Source of the DNA: Cupriavidus taiwanensis
GTDB taxonomy: Bacteria > Pseudomonadota > Gammaproteobacteria > Burkholderiales > Burkholderiaceae
DNA length: 64,000 nt
NCBI RefSeq assembly: GCF_900250075.1
Contig: NZ_LT977071.1
Span: 744,001-808,000, forward strand
Reading direction: 5' to 3'
A program made the position numbers and the translations under genes. A model generated the notes under the pieces. That model was not told where the DNA came from and did not search any database. It saw only the letters and a program-made list of their open reading frames with translations. Shown piece after piece: positions 34,282 to 42,718 of this stretch (its first letter is position 1; each line of letters starts with the position of its first letter).

Positions 34282-35205
34282 CTAGCGGTGCAGCCGCGGC
34301 CACACCGCCTGCAGTTCGGTCTTCAAGAAATTCAGCAGGTAGCGCGTGGCCAGGGTCTGGTAGCGGTTGGGCATGGTCAGCATGTAGAGCTTGCTGCCGA
34401 ACACGCTGATGCGGTAGTCGGACAGCAGCGGCACCAGTGCGCCGCTGTCCAGTTCCGCGCCGATCGCATAGATCGGGAAGATGCCGACGCCCAGGCCGGC
34501 CAGCACCGCCTCTTTCAGGAAGGCGAAGTTCTCCGAGCTGAGCGTGGGCTCGAGCACCACTTGTTCGCGCACCTCGCCATCGTTGCCGCCTTCGCGCGAG
34601 CCCGATGCCTTGAGCTTCTGCCCCACCGGCGACGCGCACACGATGGCATGCGACTGCAGCCCGGCCAGTGCCTGCGGCGCCGGGTGGCCGGCAAGGTACG
34701 CGGGCGCGGCGCAGACGATCCAGTCGACCGCGCCGATCTCGGTGGCCACCACCGAATCCGGCGGCGTCGAGATGATGCGCAGCGCCACCTCCACGTCCTC
34801 GGACACCAGGTTGTGCACGCGGTTGTCGAACACGACATCCAGCGTGATATCCGGATAGCGCTGCTTGAACCGCACCAGCAGCGGCGACAGCAGCGAATGG
34901 CCCAGCCCGGTGGGCACCGACAGCCGCACATGGCCCTGCAGGCTCTTGCCCATGTTGCTGATCAGCGCATTGGCCGCCGCGACCTCGCCCAGGATATTGC
35001 GGCCGTGCTCGTACAGGCCGGCGCCCACCGGCGTCGGCTCGACATGGCGCGTGGTCCGGCGCAGCAGCTGCACGCCCAGCTCTTCTTCCAGCGCCTTGAG
35101 CCGGTAGCTGACATTGGCGCGCGTCATCTTGAGCTTGCGCGCGGCCGCGCTCAGGTTGCCGGCGTCGACGATGTCGACGAACAGGCGCAGGGCGTTCAGG
35201 TCCAT
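34282..35205 (-). CDS. LysR-family transcriptional regulator
   Basis: 307 residues from ATG 35205; the frame is open further upstream but MDLNALRLFVDIVDAGNLSAAARKL is a textbook LysR start. Winged helix with MTRANVSYRLKALEEELGVQLLRRTTRHVEPTPVGAGLYE; effector domain to the C-terminus. It belongs to the AaeR/DsdC-like group by its N-terminal pattern (LNALRLF and RRTTRHVEPT). No divergent operon borders it: the 358 bp upstream (35206-35563) lead into a small secreted-protein gene, which may be its target. Its inducer cannot be inferred. Confidence 0.87.
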   Translation of the reverse strand: MDLNALRLFVDIVDAGNLSAAARKLKMTRANVSYRLKALEEELGVQLLRRTTRHVEPTPVGAGLYEHGRNILGEVAAANALISNMGKSLQGHVRLSVPTGLGHSLLSPLLVRFKQRYPDITLDVVFDNRVHNLVSEDVEVALRIISTPPDSVVATEIGAVDWIVCAAPAYLAGHPAPQALAGLQSHAIVCASPVGQKLKASGSREGGNDGEVREQVVLEPTLSSENFAFLKEAVLAGLGVGIFPIYAIGAELDSGALVPLLSDYRISVFGSKLYMLTMPNRYQTLATRYLLNFLKTELQAVWPRLHR

Positions 35206-35563
35206 GGGGTGATCAGGGAAAGACAGGGGCGGTGACGGCCCCCGTATATTGCCATGCCGGCGCCATGGGGCCGGCGGGCGCTCACATACCAGTGGAACGC
35301 GGTCTTGAGGTGGCCCAAGCCTCTTCATGCCGGGCGGGACTTACGTCGCAGCCCTATGTTGCGATGCAGCATGGGCGGCGTGACGACGAAGTTTTCAGCC
35401 TTTGCGGGCAATTGTTCCGCTAAATGGACGCCGATATCCGAATTGGCACCGTCCGGCGCCGTGCCGCAATGCGATGTTGCGCGCACTGCGGCTTGCGCTG
35501 GGCGCGGGTCTGGGCAATGATTCGAGCCGGACCCTCAACTGGCCTTCTGCGCCCCCGTTTGCC
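35206..35563. other. LysR-secreted protein spacer, nothing recognised
   Basis: 358 bp. Short open frames on the plus strand run into the downstream gene but show no ribosome site or codon bias. The spacer must contain the promoters of the divergent LysR and secreted-protein genes; no motif was recognised. Confidence 0.4.
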
Positions 35564-35905
35564 ATGCACCGCTCGTTGCGCCGATGGCTGTGCCTGCCCT
35601 TGTTCTTTGCCGGCGCCAGCGCCTCCGCCCAGGATCTGGTCGAATGCAAGCGGATCGAGCATGACCAGCTGATCATCGCCTCGCAGGAAACCCTGCTGTT
35701 CCTGCGCTGCCGCGCGCGCCAGGTCGCGTACGAGGCGCCGCGCCTGAAGGGCGTGTCGCAACGCGTCAAGGACGACCTGGTGTTCGCGTGCCTGGACCAG
35801 GCCGACGCCGTCGAGCACCAGCTGCGGGTGCGCCACGGCTACTCGCGCGAAGCGCTGGCGCGCCAGCGCTGCGAACTGTCCGGCGCGCTCACGCCCGGCG
35901 GGTGA
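35564..35905 (+). CDS. small secreted protein of unknown function
   Basis: 113 residues from ATG 35564, which opens a signal peptide (MHRSLRRWLCLPLFFAGASASA, cleavage before QDL). The 91-residue mature part has three Cys (VECKRIEH, FACLDQAD, QRCELSG) and one LRCRARQ Cys, compatible with two disulfides, and is mostly charged helix (SREALARQRCELSG). No family is recognised. It is alone on its strand and faces the LysR gene 34282-35205. The frame is open upstream to 35402 without signal-peptide character, so that longer form is rejected. Confidence 0.55.
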   Translation: MHRSLRRWLCLPLFFAGASASAQDLVECKRIEHDQLIIASQETLLFLRCRARQVAYEAPRLKGVSQRVKDDLVFACLDQADAVEHQLRVRHGYSREALARQRCELSGALTPGG

Positions 35906-36102
35906 AGCCGGGATCTCGCTGACCCAGGCAAGCGCCGCCACGCGTTTATCGACGTGATGGCTTCGGCTCATCCGCTCGGGATTGGCGCTAATCCCTGCTG
36001 CCGTTGCAGGCTCCGCCTGCGCCGAGCCGGGGCTTGCGTTAAGATCGCTTCCTTCCCAGCCGTTTTTTTGGCGCGCCGTCGCGCTGCATTCCGCGTCTTG
36101 CC

Positions 36103-36873
36103 ATGAGCAATCTGAACCAGCAATCGATCCTTTCCGTCCATCACTGGACCGACACCCTTTTCAGCTTCACCTGCACGCGCGACCCCGGTTTCCGCTTTGA
36201 AAACGGCCAGTTCGCCATGGTCGGCCTGGAAGTGAATGGCCGCCCGCTGCTGCGCGCCTACAGCATTGCCAGCGCCAACTATGAAGAGACGCTGGAATTC
36301 TTCAGCATCAAGGTGCCCGACGGCCCGCTGACCTCGCGCCTGCAGCACCTGCGCGAAGGCGACCAGATCTACGTTGGCAAGAAGCCGACCGGCACGCTGC
36401 TGGTGGACAACCTGCTGCCAGGCAAGACCCTGTGGCTGCTGGCCACCGGCACCGGCCTGGCGCCGTTCCTGTCCATCATCCGCGACCCCGACGTCTACGA
36501 GCGCTACGACAGGGTGGTGCTGACCCATACCTGCCGCTTCGTCGAAGAGCTGGCCTACCGCGAGCTGATCCAGGAACACCTGCCCCAGCACGAGCACCTG
36601 GGCGAGCTGGTGCGCGAAAAACTGGTGTACTTCCCGACCGTGACCCGCGAAGAGTTCGACAACCGCGGCCGCATCACCGACCTGATCGCCTCGGGCGAGC
36701 TGTTCGAGCGCCTGGACATGGCGCCGTTCTCGACCGAGAACGACCGCATCATGCTGTGCGGCAGCCCGGACATGCTGAAGGACGTGCGCGCCATCCTCGA
36801 AGCGCGCGGCTTTGCCGAAGGCAATATGAGCCACCCCGGCCATTTCGTGCTGGAAAAGGCCTTCGTCGGCTGA
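36103..36873 (+). CDS. fpr: ferredoxin/flavodoxin-NADP+ reductase
   Basis: 256 residues; FAD enzyme passing electrons between NADPH and ferredoxin or flavodoxin. FAD motif RAYSIASANYEETLEFF (R-x-Y-S) near residues 50-66; the phosphate/ribose loops LTSRLQHLREGDQIYVGKKPTGTL; NADP motif LLATGTGLAPFLSIIRD near residues 110-126; C-terminal FVLEKAFVG, the aromatic/Val ending typical of bacterial Fpr. Length matches the subclass I bacterial enzymes (248-258). Convergent with fumC; a hairpin at 36885-36906 separates them. Confidence 0.95.
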   Translation: MSNLNQQSILSVHHWTDTLFSFTCTRDPGFRFENGQFAMVGLEVNGRPLLRAYSIASANYEETLEFFSIKVPDGPLTSRLQHLREGDQIYVGKKPTGTLLVDNLLPGKTLWLLATGTGLAPFLSIIRDPDVYERYDRVVLTHTCRFVEELAYRELIQEHLPQHEHLGELVREKLVYFPTVTREEFDNRGRITDLIASGELFERLDMAPFSTENDRIMLCGSPDMLKDVRAILEARGFAEGNMSHPGHFVLEKAFVG

Positions 36874-36884
36874 CGCCGGCCCGC

Positions 36885-36906
36885 CCCGGCGCGGTTCCGC
36901 GCCGGG
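36885..36906. terminator. hairpin between convergent fpr and fumC
   Basis: Perfect 10-bp arms CCCGGCGCGG (36885-36894) and CCGCGCCGGG (36897-36906) with a 2-nt loop gap, 11 nt after the fpr stop. A short T-run lies further downstream on the plus strand. Confidence 0.55.
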
Positions 36907-36931
36907 CGCCTCTGTTTCAAGCCCGCACGCG

Positions 36932-38338
36932 CTACACCTCGCGCGTCATCCCCTTCAGGTCGATCCACTCGGCAAATTGCGCCTCGGTGACATGCCCGGA
37001 CGCGATCGCGGCCTCGCGCAGCGACAGGTTGCGCTTGACCGCCAGCTTGGCGATTTCCGCGGCGCGGTCGTAGCCGATATGCGGATTGAGCGCGGTCACC
37101 GGCATCAGCGAGCGCTCCAGCAGTTCGGCGATGCGCTCGCGGTCGGCCTCGACCCCCTCGACCATATGCTCGGCAAAGCTCGAGGCCGCGCCCGCCAGCA
37201 GGCTCACCGATTGCAGCAGGCTGTAGATGATCACCGGCTTGTAGGCGTTCAGCTCGAGCGTGCCCAGTCCGTTCGCCAGCGTCACCGTGGTGTGGTTGCC
37301 GATCACGCGGCAGCACACCATCGCCAACGCCTCGGCCTGGGTCGGGTTGACCTTGCCTGGCATGATCGAAGAGCCCGGCTCGTTGGCCGGCAACACCAGC
37401 TCGGCAAAGCCGGCGCGCGGCCCGGAGCCCAGCAGCATGAAATCGCGCGCGATCTTCAGGAATGACGACGCGGTGGTGTTGAGCGCGCCCGACAAGTCGG
37501 CCAGCGCATCGTGCGCGGCCTGCAGCGCATAGCGGTTGGGCGCGGGCTCGAACGGCAGGCCGGTGTAGTCGGCCAGCGCGCGCGCAAAGGCGGCGGCAAA
37601 GCCGTGGGGTGCGTTCAGGCCGGTGCCCACCGCGGTGCCGCCCTGCGCCACCGGCATCGCGCGCAGCATGGCCTGCTGCAGGCGCGACTGCGCATCGGCC
37701 ACCTGCGCCATGTAGCCGGAGAACTCCTGCCCCAGCGTCAGCGGCACCGCGTCCTGCAAGTGGGTGCGGCCTACCTTGACGATATCGGCAAAGGCCTCGA
37801 CCTTGCGCGCGAAGGTTTGCTGCAGCTGCTCCAGCGCCGGCAGCAGTTGCTGCTGGATCGCGCGCGTGGCGGCAATGTGCATCGCGGTGGGGAAGCTGTC
37901 GTTGGACGACTGGCTGGCATTGACGTGGTCGTTCGGGTGCACCGGGGTCTTGCTGCCGACCTCGCCGCCCAGCAGCTGGATGGCGCGGTTGGCGATGACC
38001 TCGTTCAGGTTCATGTTGGTCTGCGTGCCGGAGCCGGTCTGCCACACCGACAGCGGGAACTCGTCGGGCCAGCGGCCTTCGATGACCTCGGCGGCGGCCT
38101 GCTCGATGGCATGCGCCAGCTCGGGCGGCAGCACGCCCAGTTCGCCGTTGGCGCGCGCCGCGCACAGCTTCAGGATGGCAAAGGCCTCGATCAGCGCGGG
38201 CGGCATCTTCTCGGTGCCGATGCGGAAGTTCTGGCGCGAGCGCTCGGTCTGCGCCCCCCACAAATGGTCGGCGGGCACGGGCACGTCGCCCAGGCTGTCT
38301 TTTTCGATGCGGGTGGCGGCGGTGGACGGGTCTGGCAT
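36932..38338 (-). CDS. fumC: class II fumarate hydratase
   Basis: 468 residues from ATG 38338, 8 nt behind an AGGAG; 18 nt further upstream there is an open but unlikely start. Converts fumarate to malate. Signature GSSIMPGKVNPTQAEAL near residues 320-336, VHPNDHVNASQSSNDSFPTAMH near 135-156 and the TGSGTQTNMNLNEVIA substrate loop near 100-115. FumC is oxygen-stable and is often co-regulated with oxidative stress. Adjacent fpr, also a redox-stress gene in enteric bacteria, is convergent, not co-transcribed. Confidence 0.97.
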   Translation of the reverse strand: MPDPSTAATRIEKDSLGDVPVPADHLWGAQTERSRQNFRIGTEKMPPALIEAFAILKLCAARANGELGVLPPELAHAIEQAAAEVIEGRWPDEFPLSVWQTGSGTQTNMNLNEVIANRAIQLLGGEVGSKTPVHPNDHVNASQSSNDSFPTAMHIAATRAIQQQLLPALEQLQQTFARKVEAFADIVKVGRTHLQDAVPLTLGQEFSGYMAQVADAQSRLQQAMLRAMPVAQGGTAVGTGLNAPHGFAAAFARALADYTGLPFEPAPNRYALQAAHDALADLSGALNTTASSFLKIARDFMLLGSGPRAGFAELVLPANEPGSSIMPGKVNPTQAEALAMVCCRVIGNHTTVTLANGLGTLELNAYKPVIIYSLLQSVSLLAGAASSFAEHMVEGVEADRERIAELLERSLMPVTALNPHIGYDRAAEIAKLAVKRNLSLREAAIASGHVTEAQFAEWIDLKGMTREV

Positions 38339-38477
38339 GGGCTGGCTCCTTGGCAAGGCGGCGGACGGCTGGGCCGGAGGGCATGGCTCGGTCCATTAGA
38401 ATACCGCTTCGCCATGGCGGGTGCCTGCGCTCCGCCGTCTTGCCGCGTTGCCGGCGTCCGCGACCTCTTCCCGCCGC

Positions 38478-39362
38478 ATGCTCATCGCCCAGCTCAAATC
38501 CTTCTTCATGGTGGCCCGCATCGGCAGCGTCACCCAGGCGGCCAAGCGCCTGGGCCTGTCGCAGCCCACCATCACCGCGCAGATCCGCGCGCTGGAAGAG
38601 GCCTACGGGGTCGAGCTGTTCCACCGCGGCGGGCGCCGGCTGGCGCTGTCCGACGCCGGGCTGGCACTGCTGCCGCGAGTCGAGGCGCTGGTGCAGCAGG
38701 AAACCGAGATCGACTTCTTCCTGCGCCATTCGGGCGACCTGCGCACCGGCAGCCTGCGCGTGGGCGCCACCGCGCCGTACTACGTGCTGGAACTGATCCG
38801 CCGCTTCAGCGAGCGTTTTCCCGCGATCGACGTCAGCGTGGTCACCGGCAACTCGCAGGAGGTGCTGGAGGCGCTGCAGGAATACCGCGTCGACCTTGCC
38901 ACCTCGTCGCAGCGCGTCGACGACGCGCGCCTGTCGCGCATGCTGCTGGGCGTCGATCCGCTGATGCTGGTGGTGCACCGCACCCATGCGCTGGCCGGCC
39001 ATACCGAAGTGCCGGTAAGCGCGCTGGCGAACTGCCGGCTGCTGATGCGCGAGCTGGGCTCGACCACGCGCATCGCCACCGAGGACATGCTGGCGCAGGC
39101 GCGCGTCAGCCCCGCCGCGCAGATGGAAATCGGCAGCCGGGAATCGATCCGCGAAGCGGTGATCCGCAACCTGGGCGTTTCGGTGATTGCCCGGCACGAG
39201 GTGCCAAGCCATGCTGACCTGCGCGTGCTCGGCTTCACCGATGCCGCGCCGTGCCTGCACGAATACCTGTATTGCCTGCGCGAGCGGCGCGGCGCGCGGC
39301 TGATCGATGCCTTCGTCGCGCTGGCGGACACACCGGCCGCGCAGGCGCCCGGCGAGGATTGA
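38478..39362 (+). CDS. LysR-family transcriptional regulator
   Basis: 294 residues from ATG 38478; the upstream 19 codons are open but MLIAQLKSFFMVARIGSVTQAAKRLGLSQPTITAQIRALEEAYGVELF is the LysR head. The effector domain is complete (RMLLGVDPLMLVVHRTHALAG, GVSVIARHEVPSHADLRVLGF). It is divergent from fumC across ~140 bp, so fumC or itself are its likely targets. The head with VARIGSVTQAAKRLGLSQPT matches a subgroup often found beside aminoethylphosphonate genes, but the phosphonate importer in this window is 7 kb away; linking them is speculative. Confidence 0.85.
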   Translation: MLIAQLKSFFMVARIGSVTQAAKRLGLSQPTITAQIRALEEAYGVELFHRGGRRLALSDAGLALLPRVEALVQQETEIDFFLRHSGDLRTGSLRVGATAPYYVLELIRRFSERFPAIDVSVVTGNSQEVLEALQEYRVDLATSSQRVDDARLSRMLLGVDPLMLVVHRTHALAGHTEVPVSALANCRLLMRELGSTTRIATEDMLAQARVSPAAQMEIGSRESIREAVIRNLGVSVIARHEVPSHADLRVLGFTDAAPCLHEYLYCLRERRGARLIDAFVALADTPAAQAPGED

Positions 39363-39396
39363 GCGAGCGCGAGCCTGGGGCGCGGCGGCGCCGGCG

Positions 39397-39747
39397 CTAC
39401 GCTGTCATTTTCAGGCACTGCTCCATGCAGACGGCGCAGGCGCGCGCGCATTCCTGGCAATGCTCGGCGTCATGGCGCTCGCATTCTTCCTTGCACCACT
39501 TGCAGACCTCGGCGCAGTCCTCGCACACCAGCGGCGCGAACTCGCTGTTGCGCAGCATGTAGGACGCGGCCAGCTGGGCGATGCCGGCGCAATCCATGTC
39601 CAGCGCAATGCAGCGCGCCATCTTGCGCACGTCCTGTTCTTCCAGGCAGGCGGCCGCGCACTTGAGGGCGGCCGCCGCCGCGGCATTGCAGGCGGCAATG
39701 CAGTCGGCGTAGCGGGCGGCGTTTTCCTGCACGGTGGGTCGGATCAT
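39397..39747 (-). CDS. four-helix-bundle copper-storage protein (Csp-type)
   Basis: 116 residues from ATG 39747 with an excellent GAAGGAGG site. It carries 16 Cys, arranged on the inner faces of four helices: CIAACN, KCAAAC, RCIALDMDC, VCEDCAEVCKWCKEEC, HCQECARACAVCMEQC, which is the hallmark of Csp proteins that bind many Cu(I) ions through Cys thiolates. No signal peptide, so it would act in the cytosol (Csp3-like). Length is normal. No copper-efflux gene adjoins, but Csp genes are usually solitary. It is convergent with the LysR gene and has a 325-bp spacer upstream. Confidence 0.9.
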   Translation of the reverse strand: MIRPTVQENAARYADCIAACNAAAAAALKCAAACLEEQDVRKMARCIALDMDCAGIAQLAASYMLRNSEFAPLVCEDCAEVCKWCKEECERHDAEHCQECARACAVCMEQCLKMTA

Positions 39748-40072
39748 GGAACGTCCTCCTTCGGGGGTAGGTGGATGGAATCGGCATGCCCGCGGTGCGG
39801 CAGGCGGCGCATCCGCGCCCGCACGGGGCATCGTTATCCACAATAGCAGGCGCTGCAGCTTCCTGTCGGCCCGGTATTTGCAGCGCCGCGCTGGTTACAA
39901 TGCCGGGTAGGCGCGGCCGGCAGGCGCCGGCTCGCAGGCATCGCGGCCGTCACCTGGCCACGGTCTGGGGCACCACCGGCCCGCATTGCGCATCTAACAG
40001 GCACGGCACCGGCCCGAGCGGCCGGCCGCTGCAAACACACACACACCGGCAGCACGGGGAAGGAAGGACATC
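39748..40072. other. csp-zinc-ribbon spacer; isolated DnaA-box-like sequence
   Basis: Divergent promoter region of 325 bp with no gene recognised. TTATCCACA at 39834-39842 equals the DnaA-box consensus but stands alone without an AT-rich tract or neighbouring dnaA/dnaN, so it is not treated as an origin. A -10-like TACAAT occurs at 39896-39901. Confidence 0.35.
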
Positions 40073-40447
40073 ATGGGCGAGGCAAAACGGCGGGGTACCC
40101 CCGAGGAGCGTGCGGCACAGGCACGCGCAAAGATCGAGGCCTTGCGCCCCGCCCAACTGGTGTGCGGGCACTGCAAGACCGCGTTTGCACAGTTCGACGC
40201 GCTCGACGTGCCGGGCCTCCCCGGCATCGACGCGGTGTTCGGTGGCGAATGCCCGAACTGCGGCAACGACGTGGTGGTGTTCAAGGGTGCGCCAGAGGCC
40301 GTCGCCCAGGCCATGATCGCCTGGGAAAAGATGCTGGGCGCCGACGCCCAGCTCGGCTACCAGTCGAGCGACGGCCGCCACGTGCCGTTCGAGCCCGAGG
40401 GCGCGGCCGGCGCGGTGCCGGACAAGCCCGCGGGCACGCTTCACTGA
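40073..40447 (+). CDS. small zinc-ribbon protein of unknown function
   Basis: 124 residues; starts MGEAKRRGTPEERAAQARAKIEAL, a charged head typical of SEC-C-like and DUF-type cytosolic proteins. A probable zinc ribbon is formed by CGHC (residues ~32-35) and CPNCG (~61-65). The remainder (FKGAPEAVAQAMIAWEKMLGAD) is a helix, followed by a disordered Pro/Gly-rich tail. No annotated function can be supported. Its last 7 nt overlap the convergent diguanylate cyclase stop region. Confidence 0.6.
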   Translation: MGEAKRRGTPEERAAQARAKIEALRPAQLVCGHCKTAFAQFDALDVPGLPGIDAVFGGECPNCGNDVVVFKGAPEAVAQAMIAWEKMLGADAQLGYQSSDGRHVPFEPEGAAGAVPDKPAGTLH

Positions 40448-42456
40448 GCCGGGAACGGCCCCGCGTGCTGCGGGCTGGCTTGGTCCGCCAGTTCGGGCGG
40501 ACCGATCTCGTAGCGGCCGCGGCCCGCGCCCTTGGCGCGGTATAGCAGCACGTCGGCGAGCCGCATCAGCTCGTGGTCCTGCGCCGGGCCACCGCGGTAC
40601 AGCGCCACGCCGATGCTGACATCGACGTCGGCGCGCACGCCCTCGAAGCTGAAGGGAACGTCCATCGCCTGCAGGATCGCTTGCGCGACCCGGCGCGCGG
40701 CGGCGGGCTGCGCCAGGTCTTCGAGCACCACGGCGAACTCGTCGCCGCCCAGCCGGGCCACGGTATCGCTGTCGCGCACGCAGCGGCGCACGCGCTGCGC
40801 GAAGTCCTGCAGCAGCAGGTCGCCGGCGGCGTGGCCGTGGATATCGTTGACCGCCTTGAAGCGGTCCATGTCCAGATACAGCAGCGCCATCAGCGTGCCC
40901 TGCTCGCGGCTGCGCGCCATGGCCGCGTGCAGCTGGCCTTCGAAGGCGCTGCGGTTGAGCAGCTGGGTCAGGTGGTCGGTGCGCGACATGCGCGCCAGGC
41001 GCTGGGTCTCGAGCTTGCGCTGGGTGATGTCCTGCACGTGGACATGCACGCCCACCACTTCGCTGCCGTCGGCGCTCCATTCCGGGCGCAGGCTGGTTTC
41101 CATGCAGTGGTAGTCGGGGCCTTCGTCCTCGGTTTCGAAGGTCACCGCGCTGCCGGCCAGCGCGCGCTCCAGGAACGGCCGCACGCGCGCGAAGCGGGCC
41201 TCGCCCAGCACCTCGCGCATGGGCTTGCCGCGCAGCTCTTCGGGCTTCAGGCCGAACACGCGCTCATAGGCCAGGTTGTTGAACACATAGCGCGCTTCGG
41301 TATCGACAAAGGCCAGCAGCGACGGCAGCGTGTCGGTCACCGCGCGCAGCCGGCGCTCGCTGCGGTCCAGCGCCTGGCGGCGCTCGCGCACGTCGCGCAT
41401 CAGCTTGATGAAGGCGCGCGTCAGGTCGCCGATCTCGTCGCGCTGCTGCCGCGTGGGCAGGCGCTCGAACGCGGACAGGTCGTTGGCGCTGGCCAGCACC
41501 ACCCGGTGCAGCCGCGACAGCGGCGTCAGCTGGCGCCGCACCGCCAGCCAGATCAGCAGCGCCACCCCGGCCATCGCCACCCCTGCCATGCCGAGGAAGC
41601 GCTGCTGCATCTGCCGCAGCGGCGCGTAGGCTTCGCGCGCCGGCAGCAATGCCACCAGTTCCCAGCCGGTGCTCGACATCAGGTAGCGCGCGATCACCGG
41701 CCGCGCCGGCGTCAGGAATTCCAGCGGCGCGGGGCTGTCGTCCTCGCCGCAGGTGTCGGCCACCGGCCGTGCCGGCTGGCGTGCCTGCGCGGGATCGGGA
41801 TGGCGCACGTAGACCGGCTCGCGGCCGGCCGAGACCAGGCAGTAGTAGCCGGTGGTGCCGAGCCGGTTGTGCAGGATGTCGACCAGGAAGTTGGCGCTGG
41901 ACAGGTCCAGCCATCCGCCCACCAGGCCCAGGAAGCCGCGCTGCGGCGACAGCACCGGCACCGCCACCAGCACGCCCATCTGGCCGCTGGTGCGCGAGCG
42001 GATCGGCGGCGATACCACCGGCGCCAGCGTGCGCGCCGCCTCGCGGAAGTAATCGCGGTCGCGGACTTCGGCGCCGTCGCCCTGGCCGCTGAGGACATTG
42101 CCGTGCCGGTCGGCGACCAGCAGCGCGTTGAATGCCGCCGGCACCGGGATCGCGGCGGACAGCGCCTGCAGCGCGCGCTGCCGCGCCGCCGCAGCGTGCG
42201 CGCCGTGCGCCTGCGCCATCAGGTCGCCGAGCTGGTCGGCCTGGTGCGACAGCAGCTGGATGCGGTCGTTCATGGCCGTGTCGAGCTGGTTGGCGGTCAG
42301 CTTGACCACGGAATCCTGCTGGCCCTCGAGCGCATCGTGCAGATCGCTGTGCGCGTCATACAGGGCGATCAGTATGATGCCGGTGCCGAACACCGCGGCC
42401 AGCACGGTGGTGATGATCGCAATGCGCGCTTTCAGCGTGGGCGTGTAAACGGGCAT
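40441..42456 (-). CDS. membrane diguanylate cyclase with periplasmic sensor, HAMP, PAS and GGDEF
   Basis: 671 residues from ATG 42456. Domain order: helix ~11-31 (IAIITTVLAAVFGTGIILIAL); large periplasmic sensor region ~32-285 of dCache type with FLGLVGGWLDLSSANF; second helix FLGMAGVAMAGVALLIWLAV near 295-315; HAMP-like segment (LTPLSRLHRVVLASANDLSAF); PAS (~380-490) with YVFNNLAYERVFG; GGDEF (~500-650) with intact GGDEF and the RDSD inhibitory site five residues before it, so feedback by c-di-GMP is expected. No EAL domain. Divergent from the GGDEF-EAL gene at 42719; together they form a local c-di-GMP making/breaking pair. Confidence 0.9.
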   Translation of the reverse strand: MPVYTPTLKARIAIITTVLAAVFGTGIILIALYDAHSDLHDALEGQQDSVVKLTANQLDTAMNDRIQLLSHQADQLGDLMAQAHGAHAAAARQRALQALSAAIPVPAAFNALLVADRHGNVLSGQGDGAEVRDRDYFREAARTLAPVVSPPIRSRTSGQMGVLVAVPVLSPQRGFLGLVGGWLDLSSANFLVDILHNRLGTTGYYCLVSAGREPVYVRHPDPAQARQPARPVADTCGEDDSPAPLEFLTPARPVIARYLMSSTGWELVALLPAREAYAPLRQMQQRFLGMAGVAMAGVALLIWLAVRRQLTPLSRLHRVVLASANDLSAFERLPTRQQRDEIGDLTRAFIKLMRDVRERRQALDRSERRLRAVTDTLPSLLAFVDTEARYVFNNLAYERVFGLKPEELRGKPMREVLGEARFARVRPFLERALAGSAVTFETEDEGPDYHCMETSLRPEWSADGSEVVGVHVHVQDITQRKLETQRLARMSRTDHLTQLLNRSAFEGQLHAAMARSREQGTLMALLYLDMDRFKAVNDIHGHAAGDLLLQDFAQRVRRCVRDSDTVARLGGDEFAVVLEDLAQPAAARRVAQAILQAMDVPFSFEGVRADVDVSIGVALYRGGPAQDHELMRLADVLLYRAKGAGRGRYEIGPPELADQASPQHAGPFPAQ

Positions 42457-42718
42457 GTCGGGTGCAGTGGGGGCGCAAGGGCAGCGAGGCACAGCGCAGG
42501 CTTGTCGCAAACTGCAGGTCGAGTCTCGGGTGCAACCCTACCATACCCCTGCCTTGGTGGGGCATCGGGCATTTCCCCCGCGCTCGTGTCCATGCCGCGG
42601 CGGGGCTGTGCGCGCTGCCGGCGCCACGGTATAGTCCCCCGCTAAGGCGAAGGCCGGCCGCGTGGCGGCAAGCCTGCGCAGGGGCGGTGCCCCTGCCGCA
42701 TGCCGGAACCCACCGACC

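Noticed and set aside
36555..39260. 901-codon minus-strand ORF across fpr, fumC and LysR
   Set aside because: Shadow frame; fpr, fumC and LysR genes account for the region with intact motifs and the frame shows no family similarity.
39834..39842. TTATCCACA as a replication-origin DnaA box
   Set aside because: Only one consensus box, no AT-rich unwinding region and no dnaA, dnaN, rep or par genes nearby.
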